From Isoetes taiwanensis (Eukaryota > Streptophyta > Lycopodiopsida > Isoetales > Isoetaceae): a stretch of DNA of 64,000 nucleotides. Shown one piece after another: positions 49,540 to 62,010 of this stretch; the stretch's first letter is position 1; each line of letters starts with the position of its first letter. The position numbers and the translations under genes are program-made. The stretch is taken from NCBI GenBank assembly GCA_021234155.1, contig JAJEKV010000051.1, positions 1,114,754-1,178,753 of the forward strand, read 5' to 3'. The notes below the pieces were generated by a model. The model was not told the DNA's origin and ran no database searches. It worked only from the letters and a program-made list of their open reading frames with translations.

Positions 49540-49547
49540 TATATAAT
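49540..49547 (+). promoter_or_regulatory. TATA box (copy 4)
   Basis: TATATAAT upstream of the ATG at 49567, same as copy 3. Confidence 0.4.
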
Positions 49548-49566
49548 AAGATCAGATCCCTCTACT

Positions 49567-49908
49567 ATGAACACGATTTTTGGCATGAGTAAGGCTGGCC
49601 GACCTGAGGGTGCGTGCAATAAAGGGCAGACCAGATCTAAACTCATTGAATTCCTTAGAAGGAATGGCCTAGAGCATAGTAGCCCGCAGCCTACTAAGGC
49701 TCAATTGTTAGAAATGTGCAGAGCCCATGGATTAGATCCAAATAGGGACAAAGGTGATTCTGGAATTATAAAATTCCTCCCTAGTTTGAATGCATGTGGG
49801 AATGTCTCCAGATCTGGTAATACACCAAGCAGCAATGTGGAGTTTGTTGCAGACTCTGAAATTGAAGAAATCGAGGAAGATTCTGATGATGGAGTGCAAC
49901 CAAATCAG
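49567..49908 (+). CDS. AT-hook-like first exon (copy 4, intact)
   Basis: 114 codons from ATG 49567 (conserved ATG at 49585) to the donor CAG|GTTCCT. It reads MSKAGRPEGACNKGQTRSK, a helix (LIEFLRRNGLEHSSPQPTKA) and the acidic tail ending QPNQ. It is the uninterrupted version of copy 3 exon 1. With no ORF1 or RT exon left in this copy, it would end by reading into the intron for 14 codons (stop at 49953) unless spliced to something downstream. Confidence 0.65.
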
Positions 49909-50202
49909 GTTCCTACAATTGAATTGTTTAATGCTGGTTTCCTAACCATTTAATGTAATATTCACTGTTATGATAAAATGATTCTTAGTGGTTATAGTAT
50001 TGCATGTCACAATATTTGTAGGCATAACAGGTTACCATGCTAATAGATTACTACAGTTCTACATGAATTGCTCATTCGAAATTAAGATGTAATGTTATAA
50101 TCCATAGGTTTATAACATCTGGTAAGAGTGTATTGAAATTAAGATATAATGTTATAATCCATAGGTTTATAACATCGGTAAGAGTATATTTAAGTTAAAC
50201 TG

Positions 50203-50322
50203 TGGGTAAAGGGCAGAAATGCCAAGAGAGTTCATTGCTTACCTGTTAGCAGTAGGATTTTTTACCCTCTTAAGGCTAATTAGTTCTATTTGCTGCAGGT
50301 AACCGAGCTCTCTTCTCCTGCA
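50203..50322 (+). ncRNA. Structured intron block B6 (copy 4)
   Basis: Identical to B5 in copy 3. Confidence 0.75.
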
Positions 50323-51369
50323 TCTAGCTCTGTCTTTTGCATGGAAGCATGAATGATTGAAGAATGTTTTTATGTACTACTGTATTTATATTGTGTACAA
50401 CATTTCTGGTAAGATTTTGATCCTTTCAAGTATGACTATTCAATGGAGTAACTGTATGGTAAACTCTTAATCCTTTCTGTTTATTGGTTTTTTGAATATT
50501 ATTGGATATGGCAGTTTTTTACTGCTTGGTAAACATGTTTGGAGCACCTTGAAGTAATTTATGGTAATTCATTTATGGATCTCATGTATGGGCTGTTCGA
50601 ATTGCATGATCTCTTATTTTGTTATTTTCAGATTTGCTCACATTTGGGTATGTCCAGCAGAATTAAAATTGCATGGTTTTTTCTTGTTTAATTTACATGC
50701 TTTGGTTATTGCCTTTCTTCTTATTGATCAGGCTGGTATTTAATACATATGTTGTTAGTTTTGCTAATTATATTTTCAGTTCTGGGAAAGGACTCGCGAG
50801 AGACACAAAACCGGCCGACTACCAAAGGACTTCCTTAACTATAAACCCAGGCGCCGCGAAACCTCCAAGTGTTGAGTAGGGTCGCAAAGGACGTTTGTGT
50901 GGAAGGAAGAGTGGAGAGAGCGAAGACGACAGCAAGGTGAATCAAAATCAAATCGAAATCCAAAGCGCAAGATAGAACTCCAAGTCAAGAATGAGGAGAA
51001 GTGCCCCAACCCCTCCTGCGCATCCAGCCAGAGATACCTGCAGAAAAACATCGAAGGAGCACTACTAGATCATGACAGGAAGAGGTTGTAGACTAGGTAA
51101 AGTGACGGATTAAAAATAAAGCTAGGGCCATATATAGGGTCTGAAATACTAAAGCAAAAGACAATAGTGGACATGATAAAGGAACCAAAAACGAATGACA
51201 ATCGGAAGGGACATGATAGAAAAATAAGAACTGTTGAAATGTAAAATATAAAAGAACGCCCGAATGATAGGGCCGAATGAATGTGCATGACGGCGGCAAA
51301 AGTCGCACAACAACTCAAATCGATGTGAGCGCTTTAGTAATGAGGAAATCAACAATACATGAAAAAAAA

Positions 51370-51900
51370 GAGATAGCATCACCCGGGGAGGATGGAGAAA
51401 AAGCGCCACCCAAATGGGTGGAAGAAAACCAGGATAAATACAAATTAGCCATCGGGGGAAAAAGAAACAACACCACCCACAAAAATAGTCCAAGAGAAAC
51501 TCATGTCACAAAATTGCAAAAAACGCAATATCGGCACATCTAATCATAGCGAAATAGCAAATATGATAAATAATAATAGCACAATGCACGATGATATCCC
51601 AATACTTGTGAACAAAGAGCTCAAGCGGTTAGCTAGAAATGTATGCCCGACAAATGATGCATAAGGATAGCATAATGCACAATGCACAATGAACAGCATC
51701 ACCCGCAGATGGAAATAGCATCACCACCATGGTGGAAAAAAGCGGCACCCAACGGGTGGATAACAATCATGTAAAAAGAAATATGCATTGCAAAATAATG
51801 ATAGACAATGGTATTTACAACATCACTAAAGATAATAAATAGACATGAATGTCACCATCACGGTGGAAATAAACAGCACCACCCAACAAAAAACGGTCCA
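51370..51900 (+). repeat. CACC...GGTGG hairpin minisatellite in the Helentron-like element
   Basis: Many degenerate units of the form CATCACC-N-GGTGGAAA, each a small hairpin (examples near 51401, 51722, 51745, 51850). More units lie at 58018-58120 on the far side of LINE-B, so both sides belong to one element. Confidence 0.6.
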
Positions 51901-52312
51901 TAAAAAAACGCGACATCTAGAGAAGGATAAAGCATCAATGTAAAACCATAAAAAAGAACATCAAGAACACGAAAACTAAAAGTGGCCGATAGGCTTGTCA
52001 TTCATCACAGCAGCAGTATACAATGTATAAGAAGAGAGAGGGGTAGCCGAACATAGGAACAATATCGGACTACCCCAAAAAAAGAAAATGTGCTAAGGCA
52101 TGATAAGAGGGCAATGGCGACAAGTTCTCTTTTTTTTAATTGAAGGCTTATAAGTATATTTATAGAAGTATAATTACAAAACTACTTTTTACAGGGAAGT
52201 ATAACCCGTATAGTTATTCGGCTTAAAAGGATAATCAGAGAAAAAAGCCGAGCCAAATACATTAGGTTCACAACAGCTGATAGGAGATTGTCCAGGGATG
52301 AGATAAATGAAG

Positions 52313-52633
52313 CTAGAAGTGGGATTTAAGATTCAGATTCCCCCTTTTACGACCTCTGCCTCTAACCATCATTGAGAGAGTACAGAAAATACAGATGCAG
52401 GATTCCGCCATCGCCATGTTAAAACGCCACTTGCTATCCTTGGCTTCACAGATCATGCCTCTGCGGGCATCATAATTTTGATCACAACAACATCCACAGA
52501 AGCATAGTATATTATGCTCTTCCGGGTTCGGAGGCCCAAAAACCTTCACCCATTCATTATTAAACTTGCTCGTCCATCCTTTTCCACTTAAGTTTACGCA
52601 AACAACATGAATATAATCCCCGACAAACACCAA
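52313..52633 (-). other. 3' frame of LINE-B, unassigned
   Basis: A 106-residue frame between ORF2 and the poly-A end, with several cysteines (NILCFCGCCCDQNYDARRG). It may be the shifted C-terminus of ORF2. No family recognised. Confidence 0.25.
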
Positions 52634-52750
52634 AACTTAATAAGGATCATTACATGAAAAGTTAACTGCTTTGCATTTATCCATCTAATGTCATATTCAA
52701 TTTGTTTAATAACAGCTTCCGGGTGGATGATGTCATCGTTGAAGATGAAC

Positions 52751-55700
52751 TCATTTCTTCCTTTCCATATTCTCCAAAGGATAATATAAACCCTCCAGTC
52801 CGTAGGTTGCTCGGGCATAAAGAAATGTAGAGCTTAGGGAGATAAAGGTGCCTATCAAATTTGAAGCAAGCTCCAAGATCCATTCGACCACTGTGCAGTT
52901 CCTAAAGAGATGGTCCTCATCTTCCTTATGAGACAAACATCTGGGACAAATGTCTGAGTCTGTCATCTGAATCCTATATCTTTTGCTGTTTGTAGCTAGA
53001 GCCCTATGCCACAACTGCCACATGAATGATTTAATCTTGGGGGGGATAGGGCTGGACCACAAGAACTTTAGATTCCTAGCACACCTTTCCTTCCCAATTT
53101 GCCATTTAAAATGCAAAGTCATGGCCTGATCCTTCATAAGAAATCTGTATGCATTTTTTACTTTGAAGTCAGCTTTCCCCTTATGTTGCCAGTTATTAGC
53201 CTCTTCTATCCAGATGCCTTGGGTAAGCATTGAGCATATATTATTGTACAGCATTTCGGAATCCCCTTCTCCTGAGAGCTTTGAGTCCCTATAGGGGATA
53301 ATTCCTTGATCATTGAACATGTCCCTGATCGTACAGATGCCTTTGGAAGTCCAAAATCGGGCTTGTTCGTGGAAGTGGCAGGCAAGGCATAAAGAGGAAT
53401 TGTTAGTAAGGAGGGCTGGGTTCCAAAATATGGATTGGTCCATAGACAACCCTTCTTTCCAAGTGTACATCCCTTTAATCTGATCCCAGGCCTTGATCCA
53501 CTTCTTAAGCAGGCCAGGGGTGGATTTGGGGACCAAGAAGGGAAAATAGATAGAATGGGGTAAATTAATTCTGAGATTCCTCCATCCATAAGAGGTGCAC
53601 TTACCCAGATAATGCCTGATAATAGTAGATACAGGATGGTTAATCTGGTTGTGGGCAGCCTTGTAGAAATATTTGGCTGCAAGAGCTATACCCTGTTTCT
53701 CTATATTGATCACACCTAACCCCCATTTTTCTTGGTCTTGCAAAGCATTCCTTCATAGCAACGGGGAATCAAAGCATCTCTTGTTTTGGCGGAGGAGATA
53801 AATCGCCTATAATACTCGAAGCTTGGAGGAAACTTTTTTGGAGCTAAAATAACAGAGGACTGGTAAACATGAGAAGAGGAGATCACAAAGTTGGCTATAA
53901 TTGCCCGTCCCGCTTGGAAATATACTTGGAGTTAAGACTGTCCACCTTCCCTCGAAACTTCTCAATTATATCATTCCAAATATCGATGGGCTGCCCTTCA
54001 TAACCATCGGAATACCCAAGATTTTAGATGAATTGGTTGGTAAAATGTACTTATGACCCATGAGAGCAGCCGTTTGCTCCCCTTTTACCTGATCCTTAGC
54101 TACAATTTTCGACTTCATAGGATTTATCTTGCAGCCCGATACTTCCCCAAACTCCTCCAGGATTGCTTGAGTGTTAATCAGAGATCTATTATCCATCGAA
54201 ACCAGCAAGAATGTGTCATCGCAAAATGTCCATTCAAAATCTGATCCAATTGCCCACTTCTGGCGGGGTAAGCCCTTGAATCAGGTTAGTAGTCTTGGCT
54301 TCCTCCAATTTGCTATGGAGGCTTTCCATGATAATGAGAAAAAGAAAAGGGGCTAGGGGGCATCCTTGCTTTACCCCTCTTTCAAGGGGAAAGAATGGGC
54401 CACACTCCCCATTAATCAAAACCGAGGACCTGGAGTTAGACAGAATGGCTTTGAAGAGAAGGATGACCTCGTTTGAGAACCCTAAGGCATAGCAACATTT
54501 GAAAAGAAAATTCCAGCTAACCGAGTCGAAAGCCTTGGTTATATCCAATTTGATAAGGGCGACATCTTGGTGAGATTCTTTGGCCCAATGAAGACCCAAT
54601 ATAGCAGTGACAACATTATCTAGAATGAATCATCGTCCTTGGTGTAATTTTGCTTGGGACGTACTGATAATCCTTTCCAGGATTGTCTTCAGTCTCCTGG
54701 CTATAGTACCTGATATTAGCTTGTAAATCACATTTGACAAAGAGATTGGTCTATAGTCCGAAAAGGTTGCAGGAACATCTGTTTTAGGAATGAGGGTAAT
54801 AAGACTGGTGTTTATTCTTGCATCCAGGCATTTAGAGACCCTAAATTCATTGGCCAGGCATGTGATATCTTCCCCAATCATAGGCCACACCTTAATAAAA
54901 AATTCCACAGGAAGCCCATCAGGTCCCGGGCTCTTGCCTTTTTCCATTTCCTTTGCAAAAGAGTAGAGTTCTTCACTGGAGAAAGGCTTCTCAATGCTCA
55001 AATTCTCCTCTTGGAAAACCTTTCTTTGCATATTAATGAACCTGTCCATATCCCCGGGCTGACCATCTCTGTTAGTTCCCATGATGTTTTTGAAGTGATC
55101 CTTTGCTGCAGTTTTAATCTGATTCTCCTCAGTGATGTCCTCCTCTCCAGCCCTAATTTCGAAAATATGGTTTCTTTTCACCCTCCCCTTGGCTTTGGCA
55201 AAAAAGAACTTGGAGCTACCCCTTTCATCTTCTTTAATTTCCTTAACTTTTGCCTTAAGTCTCCAACCCTCTGCAATTCTAATCTCTTCCTTCTCAATTT
55301 CTGCACTAATATCTTCCTTATCTTCTTCCGAGGCGTTTGTAAGACTCTCTCTCAGGTTCTGAAGGTGGATAGTTTTCTCAAGGTGCACTATCCTACCCCA
55401 GACCTTAAGCCAATTTTTGGTGGCTTTGGCCACCTTGACCCACCAGTGCATCCAGCCAGTTCCTCCCAAGGGTCTGGGATATTTAGCTAGGATCTGCTGA
55501 AATCTTGTGCTAAACTCCTCATGATCCAGAAGGCTAGTGTTGAGCTTGAAGTAGGTCTTCCTTCTTTTGATAGAGTCCTTAGCCATGATCCTGAGCTGCT
55601 GGGGATAGTGGTCAGACAGGGTGTACCCCTCTAGGTTGTTCACTCTATTACTGTTATTCCATAAGTTCTCAGAGAGATAAAATCTGTCATGCAAACACAG

Positions 55701-56303
55701 AGTGGGATCCACCCTTTTATCCGTCCAGCTGTAGGAATCTGCCTTGGTTCTAGCAAGCGTAAGATTGTTCCCCTCAATCAGTTTCGACCACGCCTCTTTT
55801 TCCTTCTTACCTAAAGGTCTGTAATTCTTATTTTTCATAAAACTGTTAGTAACCATATTAATATCACCACCTAAAATACATTCATCAAACTCTAAATTAT
55901 CTAAGCTATTCTTGACCCTGTTCCAGATTTCCACTCTCTCCCCTGGATCATTATATGCATAAATGTTAACAAGAGCTATTCTAATTTTAAATAAAGTACA
56001 TAAAAGAATCTGCCATCTACCATTTCTCCCATTCACCATATAAGTATTGGAAATATCCAAGTGATTATTCCAAGCAATAGCAATCCCACCTGAGGAGTCA
56101 TTGGCTGGGATTGACCATAAGCTGAAACCATAAGGGAGAGTCCTACTGATAATATTACTGTGGTCAAGGTCATGAATCTTATGCTCCTGTATAAACAGAA
56201 AATCAGGTTTGAGGGAATGAAGACATACCTTAAGCCTTTCCCTTTTGATAGTACTATTCAACCCCTGGAGATTCCAGGTGATACAGCTAAGGTCTCTATC
56301 CAT
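52751..56303 (-). pseudogene. LINE-B ORF2 (endonuclease, RT, zinc-binding domain), frame-broken
   Basis: Starts at 56303 with an apurinic-type endonuclease: ITWNLQGLN, FIQEHKI, SGGIAIAW, NIYAYND, ILGGDIN, SYSWTDKR, SDHYPQ are all present. Then KSPGPDGLPVEFF and IPKTDVPATFSDYRPISLSN of the RT run to 54630. After a break come LDITKAFDSVSW and GVKQGCPLAPFLF (54599-54234), FADDTFLL across another 1-base shift (about 54210), and from 53743 to 52751 the C-terminal part with a zinc-binding motif (CPRCLSHKEDEDHLF). At least three frame shifts, so inactive unless they are sequencing errors. It begins one base from the end of ORF1. Confidence 0.85.
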
Positions 56304-57531
56304 TAGATTTTGTACTTACCTACATCCTCTCGGGCAAGGATGGATTGTTTCCTGGGGCTAGCACGGCTGGGACCCTTCCAGCAATTATCCTCTAAATCCA
56401 TGACCTCTTCAAGAGTGTGCTGAATCTCTTCCTCTTCCTTATTAAACTCAGGATTAGGGTCTTCTTTTAGGGTGAAGACCAGGTTCCCTGTATCAATCTT
56501 CACCGACAAATTAGCATTTTTAAACAAAAAGACCATATTATTGTTGAGCTCGATTTCAGGAAACTCTTGATTATAACCATGGTCTTTAGCTCTGGTTAGA
56601 GTAAATTGTTCCATATTCTGGTCCTGAACATTAGTCTTTGGCTCGAGATCCTGAACTTCACCTTTGTCCTCGGTGATTGTAGTTTTAGGGACCCGGATCC
56701 GCTTAATGTTCTTTTGAGGATTGTTCTCTTTAGCTGTAGTAGAGCGGGGACCGCCTTTTAGAATAAGATAACGTGATATCCAAAAACTCATTCTCCACGA
56801 CTCTTGTTTTTTATACTCTGCTGATCGAAATAATTCTTTTGGAAACACAGACGACGGGTAATTGGTTTGGGGAATATTGATCTCAATCACATCCCCAAGG
56901 GTTTGGGACAGGAGAGCGGTGGGTGAGATTTGGTCCGAAAAGCGGGGGGGCAAATTGGAGAAGGATATCCGGTGGTCATCGATATCCTTATCCATACAGG
57001 AATGAAATCGGAATTCCATCTCATCAAATAGAAGGGAGCATTGGCAATCGTGTCTAACTTTCTTCTGAGAATATAGCCAACACAGATTTCATCTCCGAAA
57101 ACAATGGAATGTTTTATTGTCAAGCTTGAGGATCGAGAGGATAGGAATGTCTTTGAGTTTTAGTGATCCAATTCTTGACTTCCTCTCGAGAAGGGCATTT
57201 CGCGGGGAAATGGACTAAAATAGCCTTCTTGGAGAAGATGTCGACTCGAGTTGTGCGGTACCCCAAATAAATCGATGAACCCCTTTCCAGAATCATGTCT
57301 GACATTGTTAGTAGGAACAGTGGGAACAGCAGGCACATCTTTCATTAAAATATTTTTATAGGAGAGGGAAGAATCATGACCTTTAACCTTGTCGTTCTTG
57401 CCCACCACTGGTATGGTATTCGTGATCTTGTTTTCCCCCACCTTCGTTTTGGTAATGTTCAGAGCTGCCTGTTTTACCTCCTCGCAATTTTCGCGATCCA
57501 CGAGCTCACCTCCACGGGTTAAAGAACCCAT
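56303..57531 (-). pseudogene. LINE-B ORF1, frame-broken
   Basis: Three overlapping frames (57531-57160, 57338-57120, 57019-56303) form one decayed reading frame upstream of ORF2. Charged and proline-rich, with YKNILMKDVP near the start and an acidic C-terminus. In plant L1 elements this position encodes an RNA-binding chaperone-like protein. No zinc knuckle was seen. Confidence 0.6.
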
Positions 57532-58719
57532 TGGAATCCTTGATCTTGCATGCTTTGGCTGTTTTTTTCCTTCTCAGCTGGTAGACCTCCAGAGATGTCG
57601 AAACTCCCTCTAGGGGCTGATTCACGGCCAGCCCTTGTCTAAAAGTTGGCGACAAGTTCTCATCGGGATAAAAAACCCCGCCCTTTCGGGTTTTCGAGGA
57701 AAACCCTAATGAGAAATGGTCGCCACCAACCTCGAATGTGGTGCCTAGAGAGCAGAGAAACCGGACGAGCGAAGGCAAACCGGAAGCACGACCCCAAACA
57801 ACAAAAAAACCCCATGTAACAACGAGGATGATGAACGGAAACCGCCAGGACCCCAAAAGCCCGGTGGAAGATAGCGAAATCTGTAAGACCAAAAACTCAA
57901 AAACACCGTAAAAGAGTCAGAGAAACAAGCCTAGCCATAAAAAGAATCCGCATCAAGAAAGCTGGAAGAGATAAGGCATAAAAATCGACAGAAAAAGAGC
58001 AGAACAAAAAAAGATAGCGTCACCGACAAGGTGGAAAAAGCATCACCCAGCGGGTGGAAAACATGATATATAAAGATGCATCACCCTCAAGGTGGAAATA
58101 AACAGCATCGCCCGCAAGCGGAGAAAAACACAGGAAAATGCCAAGGAAACAGCAACAAGGCAAAAGCGACACCCACAAGTGAAAAACCACAAAAAGAGCA
58201 AGGACCAATACTAATACAAATGAAAAAGACGTACACGCCCACGCAGTAGGGTGGGAAGGGGGGGAAGCTACGAGCACGAAGAAAATGCTGCTGTGAGAAG
58301 ACGCCGATAACCGGCCTGAGAATGGAACTAGCCTAATATAGGGGCTCGTCCTTTCCCAGAATGGCGATCCGATGGCTCGGATCGATGGGATTCTCTTCAA
58401 CATTTTATTCCAAAATATTTTACAATTATGGAACAATTATGTGGTACAGCATATTGCAAGTTGTGGGAAAATTTTTTTTGCTACATTTAATAAATATAAA
58501 CATGCATTAAAGTATTATGGTCAGGGTTGAATAATGGCATTATTAAATGGTTTGGGCTGGTCCTTATTTTTAGACTTTAGGTCTAAGGTTAAGTTACTAT
58601 AGGATTACATGATCTCTAAGGGCTCCCTCTTTAGGGTCCAATAAATTCAGTAGTCTTATTTAGTTAGGTTAAGGCTATTTGAATGTCTAGTCAAGTAGAG
58701 GCTTGGTTAGGCCAGTCTA

Positions 58720-60849
58720 TATATATATCAAATTAACAGATGGATTTGACCATGTATAAGCTTTACAACTTACATTTTAGACAAACTGGTCCACAGGTCC
58801 AGAAAAATATGGATTTGGTAGTATAGAACGGAACGGCACAGTGACATTAGTCCATACTGGTGGCTGGCCTAAATATCCTTGCCCGTGTTGACCACAATGG
58901 TGTACAAGCAGTAAGTATGTGGATATTGGAAGAAAAACCACATGGTATATCCCACATGGTTTATTCTCCAATGTGCTATATCCAAGTAATAATATGCCAA
59001 GCCTAATGTGGTCAATTTAGCTAATAGCTGCAGCATAGCATGGTTCAACTTGGCAACTGCATTATTGGAATGTCCATTATTGGAGAACAGGGGAAATGGC
59101 AAGCCCAAGTCCACTAAACAAAGCATGCTTCCAGGTTCACCTCAGGGTAAGCAATATGAACCTAAGGTCATGTTCTTAGTATGGCTATGACGACATACAT
59201 TGTCATAACACCATGAGCAGCTGGATTACGAAGTATGTCTAAATCGAAGGTGCATATGCCCACTTGCATATATGGTACGAAGGTAAAATGGTGCACAAAT
59301 AATGGCCTTTGAAACCTTGCTAGCATATTTTAGTAGAAATTTAAGCATTATGACATGGGGCATAATTTTTTACATCTGTCACAGTTTTTTGCATTTATCT
59401 GAAGTCTATTTAGGGATAATAACAAGAAGATGAAGTTTTCTGTAAAGGGAGACACCCTTGTCTAGAGTATTGAGAATAATCTCAAGGGAAAGCAATAAGT
59501 TTGATTTTTCAGGGGCTTATCTCTGGGCCCATATTCTAACAAGATGGACGGTGCGACTAGCCTTAGAGCTTTTTGCATATGGACTGGCGCAATCCTTGAT
59601 ATGCCCGAAAAAATCAGATGATTGCCATGCATGGCCTATTCTGGAGAAGTGGCAGATGGAAGGTGTGCACTTGAATATACATGGGGCAATCTTAGACAAG
59701 GTAATTGAATTGGCAATTTACAATTTAAGTAGCATGAGAGCATGGTGTCAAAGCTTTAAGATCCATCATTTTCAATTTGCATGTTTAAACATGGAATTTT
59801 AGTGTTGCATGGTGGCAACGATATGTTGAGCAGTAGATACATGCAGGCTGTTGCAGATCCATATAAGATATTTTCTCAAGGGAAAATGGTAAAACTGTTT
59901 AGACTAGGGAGACACCCTTGTCTAGTATGTGGAATGTAATTCCGTACATGGATGTGGAACGTGTACACTTCTTACATCTACCATAGCATGGGTGACTCAA
60001 AAATAATGACATGCAAATTCAACTATAGGGCAGGGCCAACGATTCAACAGAATGGTAACAATTACTACATAAGTGGGAAAATGCATATTGTAATTATGTA
60101 AAGGAGTTTCATAGGTTAAATATTGGCTTATGCGTGAATTGATTTATTATTGTATTAAATTAATAAAAGAAAGGGCGAAACAAAGAGTCGAAAAGCACTG
60201 TAGCAGAAACCCTTTTAGGGTTGCATTTCCATTTCCGGATCCGGATCCGGCTAGCATGGTAGTGGCGATCATGGCGATACATGGCTGCTAGTACACCTGG
60301 ATGCTCTAAGCATCATTCTGCGAAATGGAGAAGCTGCCAGATTCCTATGAAGCAGGGCTACATAGTTGGCGATTTGGAAATCAAGGCAACACTGGTATGA
60401 ACGAAACTTTTCCTACTAGAATAAGACAGTAGCAGCCTTCTATTTTAGCACAACAGGAGCATGTGGGGTATACTGGCGACTGAGCATTGGCCACTGCTAG
60501 TTGGCGGCAGGATATAAGAGGCAAGAAACCGTGACTTACAGTCTGGTTTTGCAAAGAAGTAACTATGGCACTCAGGTGATGGCGCCTCCGCCTCCGCCTC
60601 CAGGCATGGAGAGCAAGCTTAACAGAAAGGAGAAAATGCCTTGGAGCAGGAATACAGAGCTGGACCTTTTCCTTGTGCATAAAGGAGAATGAGAAGGCCG
60701 GATGCAGCAAGCAGATCATGGACACATGCATTGATCAAAGCACAGAGGCCCAAGAACATGAGCACTGGACGAATCGAATGCTGAAACAGAACTGGAACGT
60801 CTTCTAAATCAGGTTTTGTGTTAGTAAATTCTAAATTCTTAAAATAATA
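58720..60849 (+). repeat. Segment P, right copy
   Basis: Direct duplicate of 2912-5039. It begins in the TA stretch where copy 4 stops and runs straight into segment Q, preserving the CACTA-free junction aaaataATAatgg at 60841-60853. Confidence 0.85.
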
Positions 60850-62010
60850 ATGGTCTTTTGGCCGAAGAGACACCCTAACAATGGGACACTAAGTGGTATA
60901 CAGACTTGCATATTTACTGATTCATATGTTTGATAAGTAATATTGTCTTTGAATAATTATTCTGAAGCAAATATCTGGTGAAGGGCGATGAGCCATGCTA
61001 AGATTACTGCTTACCTGTCATTGCTTGTCTAGTTACCTTATCTAAAGCTAACTTAGGCATGTTTCAATGCAGGTAACCAATCTTGCATCTCCAGATTTCA
61101 TTCGGTTATGGATGTTATGGAGCAGTGTTACATAAAGAAGTTTGCCCTTTGGGCCGAAAGCAGTGGATCAGCATTTCTGGTTTCTATTTAAATTGGAGTC
61201 TATGAACTTTTCAACCTGAGGTAATACAAATTATGCAAAAACTTGTGGATCTTTTTCGCCAGCTTATGGTCAGTAATGGCATGGCCGTAAGAGACTTAAT
61301 CTTTTGAAGTAGCCATATCATATTTTTCTGACTTGAATAACAGTAAGAATTTCCATGTTCTTTTAAATTTAGCAACTGTTGGTTCTTTTACTGAAAAATA
61401 TTGGAAGAATGAAATTGTTAAATACATGGACATGAGTTCACAAATACTACTGCTCGTTTTTGCTGTAGCATATCAGTTCTGAATGTGCATGGACAGTACA
61501 TTAGCACTAGAATTTGGATTTGCATTTGCTTTGGATTATGCACTAGCATTTAACACGATAAGATCATGCGGTTGCGGAAAAATATTAAACGAATTGAACT
61601 CTGGATAAGTATTCTTAGGAGTGTCATGTGGGAAAATTTTGAAAATGCATGATGCATCTGGCATATGTCTATAATGTCTGAGGGAAGGCAACATAGCTTG
61701 ACTCTTAGAAAACATTATAGATAGTACAGATATCTGAAATAGTATGAACATGTAATGAGCATTGTTGGGTTAACAGAATGGTAGAGAGCATAATCCGGAT
61801 AAGTAGTGATTTCTGAAGCTTTTTAGAAAACATTAACTCTATGACATCAGTAGCACAAGTTAAGGATCAGGATACATGTCTTCAAATAATATGTTTAGTA
61901 AAAGGACTTCCAAGGCTGAAGGCTCCCCTAGACTATGTCTAGGGACTGATAAGTTCCAGGGCCCATGGTCTGGAATGGCTTAGTCTTTTGGAAAAGGCTA
62001 AGGCCAAGTT
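60850..62010 (+). repeat. Segment Q, right copy (1,161 bp)
   Basis: Inverse complement of 12611-13770. It ends GGCTAAGGCCAAGTTTATATA, comparable with the GGCCAGTCTATATA at which copy 4 ends, then passes into TA-rich sequence (62011-62060). Confidence 0.85.
60973..61097 (+). ncRNA. Structured intron block B7
   Basis: Nested stems ATCTGG/CCAGAT, AAGATT/AATCTT, TTACCTG/CAGGTAA, CATTG/CAATG. Apical TACC and GCTAA are nine bases apart. GGTGAAGGGCGATGAGCC precedes. The sequence differs from B5 in all variable stems while keeping the pairing. Confidence 0.75.

Larger units (their letters stand above)
52130..57646 (-). mobile_element. LINE-B, L1-type, probably full length (5.5 kb)
   Basis: The poly-T at 52130-52138 is its 3' tail. 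The 15-bp duplication TGGCGACAAGTTCTC occurs at 52115-52129 and 57647-57661. It has both ORFs and a short 5' leader, inserted in the Helentron-like element. Confidence 0.9.
50781..58391 (+). mobile_element. Helentron-like (Helitron2) element, non-autonomous
   Basis: The uninterrupted site in copy 3 (34139-34156) reads CAGT-TCTCTTC, so this element sits between T and T with no target duplication. TTCTGGGAAAGGAC at 50780-50793 reappears inverted as GTCCTTTCCCAGAA at 58348-58361, about 30 bp before the right end, and is followed by a hairpin (CGATCCGA facing TCGGATCG, 58365-58384). Asymmetric inverted repeats plus a 3' hairpin and T|T insertion are the marks of Helentrons. No Rep/helicase was seen. 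About 2.1 kb of its own sequence remains; the rest is LINE-B. Confidence 0.6.
48661..58720 (+). mobile_element. Copy 4: 5' fragment of the copy 3 subfamily, interrupted
   Basis: 48661-50782 is almost identical to copy 3 from 32011. The sequence continues at 58393 after the Helentron-like insertion and stops at 58720 inside the intron, at GGCCAGTCTATATA, where segment P begins. It therefore holds only the promoter, exon 1 and the structured intron, without ORF1, RT or the antisense gene. Confidence 0.8.

Noticed and set aside
55011-55490. 159-residue plus-strand frame inside LINE-B
   Set aside because: Shadow of the LINE ORF2 coding strand.
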